Shown: piece by piece, positions 1 through 10,478 of the stretch | Numbering within the stretch: the stretch's first letter is position 1 | How the letters are laid out: every line of letters begins with the position of its first letter | From: Paraphaeosphaeria minitans | Lineage: Eukaryota > Ascomycota > Dothideomycetes > Pleosporales > Didymosphaeriaceae | NCBI GenBank assembly: GCA_015832175.1 | Contig: WJXW01000019.1 | Span: 62,001-126,000 of the forward strand | Length of the DNA: 64,000 nucleotides | Direction of reading: 5' to 3' | Position numbers and translations under genes: made by a program | The notes under the pieces: generated by a model | Seen by the model: only the letters and a program-made list of their open reading frames with translations | Database searches by the model: none | Told to the model about the DNA's origin: nothing

Positions 1-1
1 A

Positions 2-1108
2 TGGCATAAGCCTAGTTGCCTCGCCGCAATTACCGCGTGCTACGATTTAGGCGTGTTCCAAGTGATGGCCAACGGATAAGGCCAGCCGCTGAGTGTTGCG
101 GATCTTGCATCCAAGGTGGGGACTAACGTCAATATGCTCGGTAGGCTTTTCCGAAAACTTGTATCCCAAAATTACTAACACACGTAGGTCGCCTCTTGAA
201 GCACATCGGGGCCATGGGTTACATCAAGCGCCCTGTTCTTGATGGCGGATTATTACATCTAACACAAATAATAGTGTGAAGGGCCTGTTGCCAGCATGTC
301 TTCACTCCCCCGCGTACCTGACGCAGACAAATTACGCGACGCCGACAGACGTTCGATCCGGCGCCTTCCAATCCGCGTTCAAGACGGAAAAGAACATGTT
401 CGAATATCTGACCGCACACCCGCCTTTGGGCCAGCAGTTCAATCACCACATGGGCGGTTACCGTCTTGGTCGGCCAAGTTGGATGGACCCTGGGTTTTAC
501 CCCGTCAATGAGAGGCTAATCAAGGGCATGCCTGAGTCTGATGCTACTCTACTTGTCGATATTGGCGGGTCCTTGGGTCATGATCTCCAAGAATTTGCGT
601 ACGTCAGCAGCTCGTCTTCCCATGCATCCACTAACACGAGATCTAGCACGAAATATCCCAATGAACCCGGCCACCTGGTACTGCAGGATCTCCGGTTGTC
701 ATTGACGCGATACAATCGCTTCATCCGAAGATTGAGCGCACAAAGTGCGATTTCTACACTGACCTGCCCGTGAAGGCTGCCCGCGCGTACTACTTGCACT
801 CAATCCTGCACGACTGGCCAGACCAGGTATGTAAGGTCAATCTAAAACAAGTGGCAGGCGCCATGGAGCCAGGGTACAGCAAGCTGCTCATCCACGAGAA
901 TATTATTCCGAGCAAGGGTGCGGAGTGGGAGGCTACTGCGCTGGACATCATGATGGCTACTCTGCTTTCGTCCAAGGAGAGGACTGAGGAAGAGGGGTAC
1001 GCGTTGCTAGAGGCACCCGAACTGGGGCCGAAGATATCGGGTATCTGGAAAGTGAGTGGTGCGGAGGGTCTCATTGAGTGCACAAGACTCAGGGATGAGA
1101 TGATGTAA
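2..1108 (+). pseudogene. O-methyltransferase pseudogene (COMT-like, SAM-dependent)
   Basis: The translated pieces match fungal plant-type O-methyltransferases that methylate aromatic or polyketide hydroxyls using S-adenosylmethionine. In order one sees the helical dimerisation region (DLGVFQVM, then LASKVGT), the SAM-binding segment (LLVDIGGSLGH near 558-590), the KYPNEPG strand, and the C-terminal half with ILHDWPD (the His is the usual catalytic base), PGYSKLLIHE and the KERTEEE region. The gene runs in from the left edge, so its true start is outside the window. It is broken: an in-frame TAA falls at about 77-79 inside the dimerisation region, and one base is missing near 691, where the frame jumps from QDL to VVIDAIQ. 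Short GT-AG introns are visible at about 150-187 and 598-646. The family call is strong; loss of function is inferred from the two lesions. Confidence 0.8.
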
Positions 1109-2185
1109 CTATCTCTAGGATCTCGGCATCAATTCAATGTACCAATTGCTCGTATACCGTCCATAGTCGCGCGAGCTTGTATTTGGGCTTAGTGCGGGTC
1201 GAATGCAACGTGACTGGTCATCTTCGGTGCATAACGTTACTAACTCAGTGACGAGGCAGAAAAACCTTCGATGAGGTGCGGTACCTCTCTTAGCATGTCC
1301 CGAGTTATGTAGGAGTCCTGTAGCTATTCTGTGAGCTTATAATAGTCCTTTGGCTCGCAAAGCAAACCTCTTCATCATGATTCTTGACGGATTCCCGTTG
1401 CATATGACCCTAGCAGTGCGCGGTTTTGCAGGTCGGTCGGTTCTTGCTGCCCCTCTCGAGGAAACAGCCAATTACGCTACACTTTACCATCTACTGACAT
1501 GCGCACGGCGGATTTCGTAAAGGAAGCACTTTGCTTTGATCAGCTTCCTCGCACCATGGACCAGACATAGGACGATCTCATCTGATCCGGAGGCTCTCGG
1601 AGTTGGGGCCGATAAACGTGTACCAGCTATAAGTTTGACCGAAGCAACGAAGGGATGGTGAACAAGAAAGCCTAACAACAATACACACAACGTAGATGCC
1701 CTCTCTCACGCTGGATCAAAATCGGGCCGCGCGTCTGGTCATGTCTGCCACAAGTCCGGAAGCTTCGGCCTCCTGAAACACATTCAGTCTGTGTGGATGA
1801 CGTACTATTTCAATTGTATCAACAGACAGTCTAATTAGATCGGGGTGCAGTGAGGTAGTTTCGCGACTGGCTTCAGGATTCCTTTGAGCATTTGGACGGA
1901 CAGAACGGAAAAGATCTGTCTTGGACCAGCTAGCCATGATGTTTCAGCTAGTGAACGTTGGATCCCATGCACGGCTACAGAGCAACGTAAAGTGCTGCGT
2001 TACCACTGTCATAGCCCCGCCTCGACTGTTCCCGAGATGCGGCCTTCAGCGTGGCAAGCACGCAAGCGTCGGATGGCCTGAGCTTGTGTGAAGTATACAA
2101 GGCCATGCGACCCAAGACAAGGTTGCTTTCAGCGCATTACTCTATCAATGCGATGTAGAACCTACGCGCTCCACCTCTTCATCTC
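1109..2185. other. Intergenic, no gene recognised
   Basis: No coding region with a recognisable family or convincing splice structure is visible on either strand. The stretch separates the 3' end of the methyltransferase relic from the 3' end of the convergent P450. It contains one copy of the palindrome TAACGTTA at 1232-1239. Confidence 0.5.
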
Positions 2186-4000
2186 CTATTCGAGAACCTT
2201 CCGAGCGCCCTCAAACCTAGGTCGTAACCGGACTTCGATCGGCGCTGGGCTCCTCCCACTCTCTCCATCATATTCGTTGAGGTCGATCGGCTTGCCAGCA
2301 ATATGCTGCATGTCGAACGCCCATAGCATCCGCGAAATGGTGAGCCATATCTCGCGCTCCGCAACAAGCATTCCCGGGCATATCCGCCGCCCGGCAGCGA
2401 AGATCCAGTGGTCGCGCTCCTTTGGGTTGGGCAGCTTAGCACTGGCGGAGGAGTGGAGCTGCTCGTTGGCATAGCGGTCGGGCTGTGGACGATCAGTGCG
2501 AGAACAGCTGGCTCTTGAGCAAAGGAAGCTGAAGTGGATGAAGGCTTACAGCGAATTCCATCGGACTTCCCCATCTTTCCGGGTCGTGATGCATTGTCCA
2601 CGTGTTCAGTACGACGACCGTGCCCTTGGGGATAAGGTGCTCGCCGTAAACGAAGTCCCGGCTCGCCATGTGCGGTGTACCAAGCCAGAAAGGATTGTGG
2701 CAACGCTCGATTTCTTTGATAATTGCCCTACAGTAAGGCAGGTTCGCCTCATCCTCCACGGTCGGGAGGCGGTCGCGGCCTACGATGCGGTCTAGTTCGT
2801 CTTGGGCGCGCTTCTGAACATGCGGATGCGCAGGGATCAAGGCTGTGAACCATTGCATTACGGAAGCAGTCCGTCGGCGCGTGTAAATATCTTCAGTGCG
2901 GATTACAAGGGCGCCTTACCGTCTCGATTCCGCCAATCATGAAGGCGCTTGCGAGCATCGTGATGTCGAGTTCATCTAGGTCCTCCTCCTCCTTTCTGAG
3001 CAGCATCGTCTTTACCAGACAATCCTGTACATCGCCACCAGCTTGCATTTTCTCGTCGATCTCCTTGATGAGACCGCCATACACGTTCACCAACTCCGAG
3101 TGAAGTGTACGCGCTCTGCGCCGCATGTTAGACGGCAGCCTTTGCAATATCGGCACGAAGTCGACCAGGTTAGAAATAGGGCCTGTGATGTTCATGAACT
3201 CGCGCGATAGACGAAACGCCCGGGCGACCATAGGGTGGTGGATGCTGTCGGTCCGGAAGCCAAAGGTGATGGTGAGCATGTTGTTTAGCGAGCATCGACC
3301 TGCGTACACCTGCGGGTTCACGTCTGCCATGCCGTCCGTACAGTCTCTGTGCAGATGATGGATCATGTCTGTAGCTTCGAAGTCGAGGACGTGCGTATAA
3401 GACTCGACGGCCTTGCGATTCAGCCAGAGGCTGGCTATACGGCGGTGCTTCCTCCTGTACTATCGTCAGCCAGATCAGGCAGAACGAAATTGCTTGGAGA
3501 GCTTCTCTACCACCGCTTGCCGTACGGTGACGCTGTGATACCTCTGCCGACCAAAACAGTCTGGCTTTTGATGAACATCTCCTTCCTATCAGAGAAGACC
3601 GCGACGTGGGTCGCCATCAGGCCCTTTGCGATGCCTGGCTCTGACACGATGATGAAGAGCTGGTTGCCTAGCCATACGGAGTAGATGGGCCCGTAGTACT
3701 TTGCCCATCGGTCGAGGGTGCGCTCGGGATAGCGCTTCAGCGACAGAAACGAGCCTGATGCGTGGTCAGCAGACGCATTTAGTTGCCGGCAGATGTTGGT
3801 ATACCTAGCATGGGCAGCCCCGTGGGGCCCTTGGGAATGCTGGCTGCCTTTATCTTGGGCGAGACAAGCGGAAGGGGATGGTTGAAAAGTAAAGAGGCTG
3901 CTGCCACCGCTACAACGAATGCAAACCCCACCTTGATGCGAGGATGTTCAGAGTTTTTTTTCAGGAAGGTCACCCGTGAGACTGGCGGGAAGGAGAGCAT
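2186..4000 (-). CDS. Cytochrome P450 monooxygenase with a non-canonical intron end
   Basis: Five exons (4000-3805, 3754-3511, 3454-2920, 2870-2550, 2482-2186) join into an open frame of 530 codons, the normal size for a microsomal fungal P450. Visible signatures are an N-terminal membrane anchor followed by the proline-rich hinge (IPKGPTGLPMLG), the I-helix region ending in AFMIGGIET, the ExxR of helix K (EIER), and the haem-binding loop FAAGRRICPG with its axial Cys. The enzyme would hydroxylate or oxidise a small molecule in the ER, probably in secondary metabolism given the neighbouring O-methyltransferase relic. Introns 1, 2 and 4 are ordinary GT-AG. The third, 2919-2871, is the right length and phase but ends in GG, and the nearby AG sites all shift the frame. 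If that acceptor fails, the protein stops just after the I-helix. Family assignment is near certain; functionality is doubtful. Confidence 0.88.
2871..2919 (-). other. P450 intron 3 with GT-GG ends
   Basis: The donor GTAAGG follows the GIET codons and the exon TASVMQWF must restart at 2870 to keep the frame. The two bases before that point are GG, not AG. The AG at 2892-2891 would leave a 29-bp intron and a frameshift; the next one downstream (inside the TTCACAG) also shifts the frame. Confidence 0.6.
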
Positions 4001-4600
4001 GGTAACTGCTGAGGTGGCGCGCGAAGACCAATGTAGGTTCGCCCATGTTACGAGTTGAACAATAGGTCTCTGCTTGAGTTTACAGAAGTCTCCTATTTCA
4101 GTGTCGAGCTGCTAGCAACCTTGATGAGTGGTTCAATGACCGCGGGGACTTTTCGTCGATTCCTGCGCTTCCCGCGGAAGTCGTTTGTCTGCATTCTCTT
4201 ATAGCTGTGGTATACAATAGCATAGGTAAGGCACCGAAACGACTGTAGGATGACACTTCCTTTACCCAGTCGTACATTCGGCTCTTGATGTGCTGATGAA
4301 GATACGAAGCTGGATTTCGAAACTGACAAGGACCATGCGTCAGCAGGCCGCCTCTTGGCACCAATGTTCACTCTGCTGCCAGCTCGGTTCCTCGCTACGA
4401 GGATTCGTAGGGACAACGATCATCCGCATCATCATAACATGTGAACTTAGGCCAGCATGGCGCCCCACCACGGTCAACGTGCTACTTAGCGCCGTAAGGT
4501 TCGCTTAGCTTAGTGTTACGGATGTCGCAGCGCTCCTAGAACAGATCCTGATATAGGTCTACGAGATGACGCAGACGTAGAGCCCCGTGCGAAGCTTGCA
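4001..4600. other. Upstream region of the P450, no gene recognised
   Basis: This stretch holds the 5' flank of the P450. Open frames on both strands have no recognisable domain. Confidence 0.4.
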
Positions 4601-4849
4601 CGGAATACGTTGCCGTCTTCACGTCTCAGCCCTTGTTTTCTTTACCTTAGACCAGCACCTATTGAAACAGGCGGCTTCCTCTACATATCGGTATTTGCGA
4701 TTCTGCATTGGGACAATTGCTCCGCAGTACCGTACGTGGGTCTTCAAGCTTGTGAAGCGCATATTGCCTCCCTAGCGTTGTTTGGTTTCGCTCCCGATAT
4801 GTTCAGTCGTCTTGGCGAATCGCTCCGCAAGTATCCAGCGTACTGTCCT

Positions 4850-5110
4850 CAAATGCCGAAGACTGTACGCGGGCCACCGCGTGGACATCCCGAGCCACCT
4901 ATCCCTCGGCCTTGCCATCCTGGCACGCATCTCACCTACGAACAACGACGTCGCATATATTCCCTCACATCAAAGCCGCACCAGTCAGAGGAAAATAGCA
5001 TCAATGCTCAACCTTCCCCGCACGACGGTCCAATCAGCAATATACTCCATGGAGGAAAAGTCCAGCACGCAAAAGAAATGCGTGAGCATCTAAAAGCATG
5101 GTGCTTCGCA
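4850..5110 (+). mobile_element. Transposase-type helix-turn-helix relic (Tc1/mariner-like)
   Basis: A conceptual reading gives LTYEQRRRIYSL followed, after a one-base frame change near 4963, by SQRKIASMLNLPRTTVQSAI. This is the pattern of the N-terminal DNA-binding helix-turn-helix of fungal Tc1/mariner transposases (a first arginine-rich helix, then an IA..L..PR.TV recognition helix). No DDE catalytic core could be recognised downstream, so this is at best a degraded fragment. The assignment rests on this motif alone. Confidence 0.4.
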
Positions 5111-5269
5111 AGCCGTCAGAACTGAAAACATTGCTGAGCTACACACTGTCCGTAGCACGACAACCCGTGCTTCCCACGACCGCTTGGTAACATCAATCCC
5201 TCAATCACCTATTCCGGAACCCAATCAGAGCTCCGACCAAGACAAAGTGCGCGAGTAACTAGATTCTAG

Positions 5270-6300
5270 CGGCGTCAAATCTCTTCTGGAGAAAATACCT
5301 GCCCCGGACCAGGTTCGGTTTGACGACCAGGAGATCCTCCAGAATGCTTCACGACAGAGGCTGCTCATCGGCCACCACGCAGAGACCGGCGAGGCAGTCT
5401 ATGCATACATCCTGCAGTCCGGTGCCTCTCAAAAAGTCGCATTCTCTGCCGAAGACACCCGCGGCCAGCCCAACGTCGGCATAAGTCATGGAGATGTTGC
5501 CAGGCAGCACACTCTGTATTCATTCAACAAGACCTTCCCCCAGGACGGCCGATGTCTCGGCCGAGCGGATAAAGCACGACTTGCGATTGTGGTAAGGTGG
5601 TATTTCATCGCTACCGGGCGAACAAAGTTGCGTTCGCCCAAGTCTCTGCAGACATTCTGCAAGCAATTTCGTAGCGCACTTCGATACATCGCAAATCGTT
5701 CGGAGTCCACTGCAGGCCGGCTGCCGCGAAATCCATCGGGGCAAGAAGATGATCTCAGGAGTGCCGGCGGCACACACGTCGATGAGAGTGACATACAATC
5801 CGCTCTCCTCGCAACGATGCTCTCCCCTTCCCCATCGCCTACCATGATCGCGAAGGAGTCTCATCGATGGCCAAGCCTATCCCTGGAGCCGCCAGGGAGT
5901 GAGAAAAGTACCTCCGTGGGCGGTCTGCCACCAAGTACCGCAACTGGCCGCTCACGACGTCGTATTCGAAAACGCCATGCGTGGGATGTTAGAGGCTCCG
6001 AGCATATCAAACGCATACATCATCAGCTTACGATACAGATGCATCTGTGAATGCGACCGCATGCGCCGGACGGGACATGGAAGGATTCAGATGCACTACG
6101 GAAGACTGTGCTGGAACATTTCAAAGCACGACTTTTGCTTTCTTCGAAGACGTAGCTACTACTGGACAGTAGAATTGCGCACGATGCCCTCTCCATCTCC
6201 GTGCCTGGCTCCGATTGGTTAACGCCTGGTGCTTGGACAGTTTCTACGGGATCGGAGGGCTCTCTGTACTGATATTGCCGAAGCAACTCAACGCTGACTT
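5270..6300 (+). pseudogene. Degraded coding-like DNA of unknown origin
   Basis: From about 5276 to 5600 one frame reads without interruption (SLLEKIPAPDQVRFDDQEI and onward), with codon use like a real exon. Further coding-like pieces appear in changing frames to about 6300. I could not assign a family. It may be the body of the element whose helix-turn-helix lies just upstream, or a separate decayed gene. Confidence 0.25.
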
Positions 6301-7284
6301 CATTCGACTGGAGCTCCTATCGATCGCCTTGTACACCTCCCGTGTGTTCATAGTAATGCCAAGGTACTTTATCAGCTCGTGCACGGACTGAGAGAACAGT
6401 TTGTGAATGTGCAAGGCCACTTGGCTATAAATGCGCCCTCGTCTCGACACCATAACGTGTTGCGAAGGAGGGCTCTAGTAGACGCCAAACGTAATGTGAT
6501 CAAGCCTAACGTTACCTTTTCAACTTTTGTAGCATCGATTGATTGCTGAATTGGTTTATAGAGGAGCGCCGGGGACTGCTGATTCCCTCGACGATATCAT
6601 TTCATCGGGACAAACTTCCATAGTCATGCACGACGAATTGGCACCCGATGAAATCGCCACCGCAATCTATGATATGCGTGACCATGTGACATGGACCAGA
6701 CATGGACTACCGACCTGATGTTTTGCTTCGTTTCTTAGTGTGTTTACAGATGACTGACGAGCAATATCGCCTAACAGAAGACCAGATCGTAAAGAGCAAT
6801 GCTGGTCATAAGTAATCGGCAGCAGCTTAAGCGTGGAGTGGATGGGTTTACGGTAGGGCAGACCCTGGTCCGGTGGCATTTCGTTGCCTGCATTCAGCTA
6901 GACCCAGACGTCGGAGAGGCGAGCCAAATAGTTCGCGCCACCTTGTAACCTGTGATCAGGATGCAACAGCATTCCGGCCATGGAGCATATACCCGCACAC
7001 CTGCAAACTACCTGTGGTTGGGAGTGAATGTACAGCGGGTAATTTGTAAACACTACGCTACCAACGCTACCTTATGTCGTTATTCTCAGCAGCAATGGAC
7101 CCGCTTTAACGTTAGGTGTTCTAAACGACTCAATCTCGGGCTTTTTGCTTGGATTCTCGCCGAGAACGACCACATTCGTGTAGACTTCCAGCTGCCTGTT
7201 TTTGCATGCTACCTTGGATACCATGCCAGCCATTGTGTCGCTGAGCCACGTCTCGTGAGACCCATGTACTAAGTGTTTCCAAAC
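6301..7284. other. Intergenic, no gene recognised
   Basis: No supported coding region. Two copies of TAACGTTA lie here (6507-6514 and 7107-7114), 600 bp apart. Confidence 0.45.
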
Positions 7285-8055
7285 ATCTATATGCTGCTGA
7301 TGCTGCCATTACGCACCAGGTGTGACCACCCAGATGTAGACAGCGCTGATGCTGCTCATCCTGCTGATACGCACCAAGTGGAGACGGGAGAAACCTCGAG
7401 ATGCTGCTCACACGCACTAAGTGGAGACCGCAGAAATGCCACGAATGCTATATGCTGGATGCTGCTCATACTGTCAATCCTACAAATGTGTACTATGTGT
7501 AGCCCCCATAAATCTATATGCAGCTGACTGATGCTGCTGATGCTGCCAATACGCACCAAGTAAAGACGGCAGAAATTTCGATAGTGCTATATGCTGCTTA
7601 CACTACTAACATGCATTAAGTGGAGAGCACAGAAATTCCATGAATGCTATGAGCTGCATGCACTTACAATAGACTAAGTGGAGACGGAAGACATTTCGAT
7701 AATGATGTATGCTGCTTATACCACTGATACGCATTTAGGGGACCGCACCAATTCCCCGAATGACATGTGCTCCATGCTGATGATGCTTACAGTAACCACC
7801 TGGTGGAAACGGCAGAAGTTCCACCAAAGCTACATGTTCCATGCTGCTGACGCTCACCAAGTGGAGACGGCAGAGATACCACGAATGCTATATGCTGCAT
7901 GCGGCTGATGCTCCTGATACTGATTACCGCTGATAGTGCCAATCCTGCGCTGATGCCTTTGGTACGCATGACGTGGTGACCACCGAATAGTTCCGTGCTG
8001 CTGATGCTGCTAATGCTGTCAAGACGCACTAGCTGGAGACCACAGAAAACTAGAG
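7285..8055 (+). repeat. Satellite block 1a, ~114-bp unit in two half-units
   Basis: Degenerate tandem copies built from two alternating half-units of roughly 55-60 bp. Each half-unit begins with an AAGTGGAGAC-like core; one continues into a TTCCACGAATGC-like segment, the other into a TTTCGATAGTGC-like segment, followed by GCTGCTGATGCT-rich filler. Units are heavily diverged and interrupted by GCTGATGCT runs. Open frames in the block change with unit length and encode nothing recognisable. Confidence 0.75.
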
Positions 8056-8379
8056 ACTGATTCCGCCGAACCTGTTCATGGTGCCCATGCAGCCGATGAA
8101 GCCAGTACCGCTAATACTTGCTGACACTGCCGACCCCGCTGGATGATGCCTATGTTTCCTGAGGTTGTGGCGTGGCTGCAGGTCTCTACTCGCTCCGCGG
8201 CACGTTGCACGCTATAGTCGGCGATGCGGCACAGCATCAACAGTAAGCTGCATAAAAGTTGGTGGGGCGTCCACTTCGGGCACGTCAGCAGTATCATCTG
8301 CATCGGCGTTATCTGGATTCGTGTGGTCCCACTTAGTGCGTATTGGTAACATCAGCGCACCGAGCCTTCCTGATGTACG
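8056..8379. other. Spacer between oppositely oriented satellite arms
   Basis: About 320 bp of non-satellite sequence separates block 1a from the inverted block 1b. No gene is recognised in it. Confidence 0.4.
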
Positions 8380-8810
8380 GTAAGCGTCATCAGCATGGAA
8401 GAATTGGCATTCATGGAATTCTTATGGTCCCCACTTGGTGAGGGTCAGCAGCATGCGGCTATTGAAAATTTTGACGTCTCCACTTTCTGCACGGTAAGCA
8501 TAAGCAGCCTGGAAGAAATGTCATTCGTGGAATCTATCGGTCTCCACTTGGTGAGGGTCAGGAAGTGAAAATGTTCTCGTCTCCACTAGGTGGTCAGCAT
8601 GTGAAAAAATTTCCGTCCCCACTTGCTGCACGGTAAGCATAAGCAGAATGGAAGAATTGGCATTCGTGGAATTTCTGTGGTCTCGACTTCGTGTGTGTGA
8701 GCAGGATATGGCACTATTGAAAATTCTGCCGTCTGCACTTGGTGCGTACCAGCAACATGAGCAGCATCGGCTTTAGCTAGGTTTGCGTGGTCTCAATTAG
8801 TGCATTGATC
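8380..8810 (-). repeat. Satellite block 1b, inverted relative to 1a
   Basis: The same two half-units as block 1a, read on the minus strand: GTCTCCACTTGGTG-type cores alternate with segments containing CATTCGTGGAATCT and CTATTGAAAATT. Together with 1a it forms an inverted arrangement about 1.5 kb long. Confidence 0.75.
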
Positions 8811-9236
8811 CAGTGATAGGAGTCCAGCTGCGATGAGGGACAGACTTTCCTCAACCGAGGAATGTATACCTACTGTCTGATTGGTTGCAGGCTTGCGCAA
8901 CCAAATTAGTTATTTGATGCCTGACAGAAGATAGAGCTGGGAAAAGACTTTGGCTGAGCGAGATAGGCTTGGCATGCCACGAACTAATTCTTCCTCGCAA
9001 GGTGTGAAACCTGGACGTGCAAGCGGGGCGGGCAAAGCTCCTAGGAGCAAGTCAGGTGTACCCAGCCTACGAAGTATCAATCTGTCTCTGTTGCGCCCAT
9101 GTTTGTCGCCGTACGCTAAACCCGGTCTTGCCTAGAACGCTGGAATCGTCGTTGGACGATGCTACGCTATCGAGCTGTTCCTTAGTCATGCAACATGCAT
9201 GTCCACCTCAGATGTACGTGTTGCGATGGAACATCC
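8811..9236. other. Intergenic, no gene recognised
   Basis: Holds only the 3' flank of the reductase gene; nothing else seen. Confidence 0.4.
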
Positions 9237-10478
9237 CTAAATTTTAGCCTTCAAGTCATGCAGTCCAAGCTCCCATCCTTGCAGCCACTCCGCCAATAGA
9301 TCTTCGCTGATTGGAACCACGCGTGGCAATGCTTCCATGGCCCTCTCATTCCGGAAGGACATGTTGTACTCTCTGCCATTTCCTAGTGCTCTCAGAAAAC
9401 CATGCAGCTTCAGTTTTCCTCCATCCACCCTATCCAGCCAATCCGAAAGACTGGTCGTCTTCAGCGAAAGCCTAAACCTACGCTGCAGTGTTTCGTACAG
9501 CGCGTTCCAAGGGGCTGGCTCTGGATGGAACATGTTGAAGACCTCTACCATCTTAGACTTAGGCAGGCGATTCGTGCTGTTGGCTATCCCTTCGGCAAAA
9601 GCGTCCACAGGAATCCAATCCAATGCTTGGATGTGCATCGGAAAGTATCCGAGCCTCTTGGAGGCCTTGAGTATCGAGTAAACCCAGCCTTGCCGCGGCC
9701 ACATGCGGAGCCCCGATCTTGATGGTCCGCCGATCTGACCCGCGCGCACGATGTTAACATGGAGTCCCGATGCTTCTTGTGCTTTCGCGAGGAGTTGCTC
9801 GGCGACGCATTTCGACTCCCCGTAGCCATGTGGCATTGCGCTGCGATTGTCCCATGCGGCTTCCTCTGGCACTCGCGGTCGTGCGGGGTGTACGAGCGGC
9901 CAGTCTCCAACCGAACAAATGGAGGAGACGAAGGTTATGCGGGGACGCTTGGAGGCCGAAGTGCAGAAGTCTATGGCGTTGCGTACGGCCCTCAAGAAAG
10001 GCTCAAAATGCGCGAGCGACTTGCTCCAGTTCGTATCCCAAGTATTGAAGACCAGCTCATCCACCTCGGACGCGAGCCGAGCTGCCTGTTCCGTGTCGAG
10101 CCCGAAGTCTGGTTTCGTAACATCTGCGACGAGGAATCGTAGTCGGGGAAGGCCTGTGGAAATATCGCTGGATGTGGCATGCTCTAACGCTGATACGGTC
10201 CTCTGTCCACCGTCGGCGCTTCGGTTGAGACAAAAGACTCTGGATTCGGTGTGCAGCTTCAGTAGAGATGCTACAATGTAAGGTCCCAGGAACCCAGTCG
10301 AACCAATGATTGCAATCGTCTTGCGGCCGCAAGCGGGTGTAGCCTCCTTTTTGGACGGTGGCAGGCAGTCGGCATAGCGAGCGAACAGATCTTGCATTCC
10401 CTCGAAGTCGGTGACCTCAACACGACCGCTTGGGAATCCTCCATGGCTGGAAGGCTCCGGCGACCTGTTTAGAGACAT
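9237..10478 (-). CDS. Stand-alone thioester reductase domain (NAD-binding 4 family)
   Basis: A single uninterrupted frame of 413 codons from the ATG at 10478. It matches the C-terminal reductase (R) domain of NRPS-like and alpha-aminoadipate-reductase-type enzymes, which uses NAD(P)H to release a carrier-bound thioester as an aldehyde or alcohol. Visible are the Rossmann glycine motif GSTGFLGPYI, LNRSADGG, the VADVTKPDFGL strand, VDELVFNTWDTNW, the SSICS strand, and the catalytic Tyr-Lys pair in GYGESK, then VNIVRAGQIGG. The linker before it (FEGMQDLFARYA) is what normally joins a carrier domain to this domain, yet no adenylation or carrier domain lies upstream. The frame stays open to 10643 on non-ATG codons, so a short 5' exon is possible. 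It may act in trans, or be the surviving end of a lost NRPS-like gene. Confidence 0.8.
   Translation of the reverse strand: MSLNRSPEPSSHGGFPSGRVEVTDFEGMQDLFARYADCLPPSKKEATPACGRKTIAIIGSTGFLGPYIVASLLKLHTESRVFCLNRSADGGQRTVSALEHATSSDISTGLPRLRFLVADVTKPDFGLDTEQAARLASEVDELVFNTWDTNWSKSLAHFEPFLRAVRNAIDFCTSASKRPRITFVSSICSVGDWPLVHPARPRVPEEAAWDNRSAMPHGYGESKCVAEQLLAKAQEASGLHVNIVRAGQIGGPSRSGLRMWPRQGWVYSILKASKRLGYFPMHIQALDWIPVDAFAEGIANSTNRLPKSKMVEVFNMFHPEPAPWNALYETLQRRFRLSLKTTSLSDWLDRVDGGKLKLHGFLRALGNGREYNMSFRNERAMEALPRVVPISEDLLAEWLQGWELGLHDLKAKI

Noticed and set aside
7273..8029. Short open frames inside satellite DNA
   Set aside because: They change frame with repeat length, encode Cys/His/Met-rich filler and have no domain; treated as chance frames.
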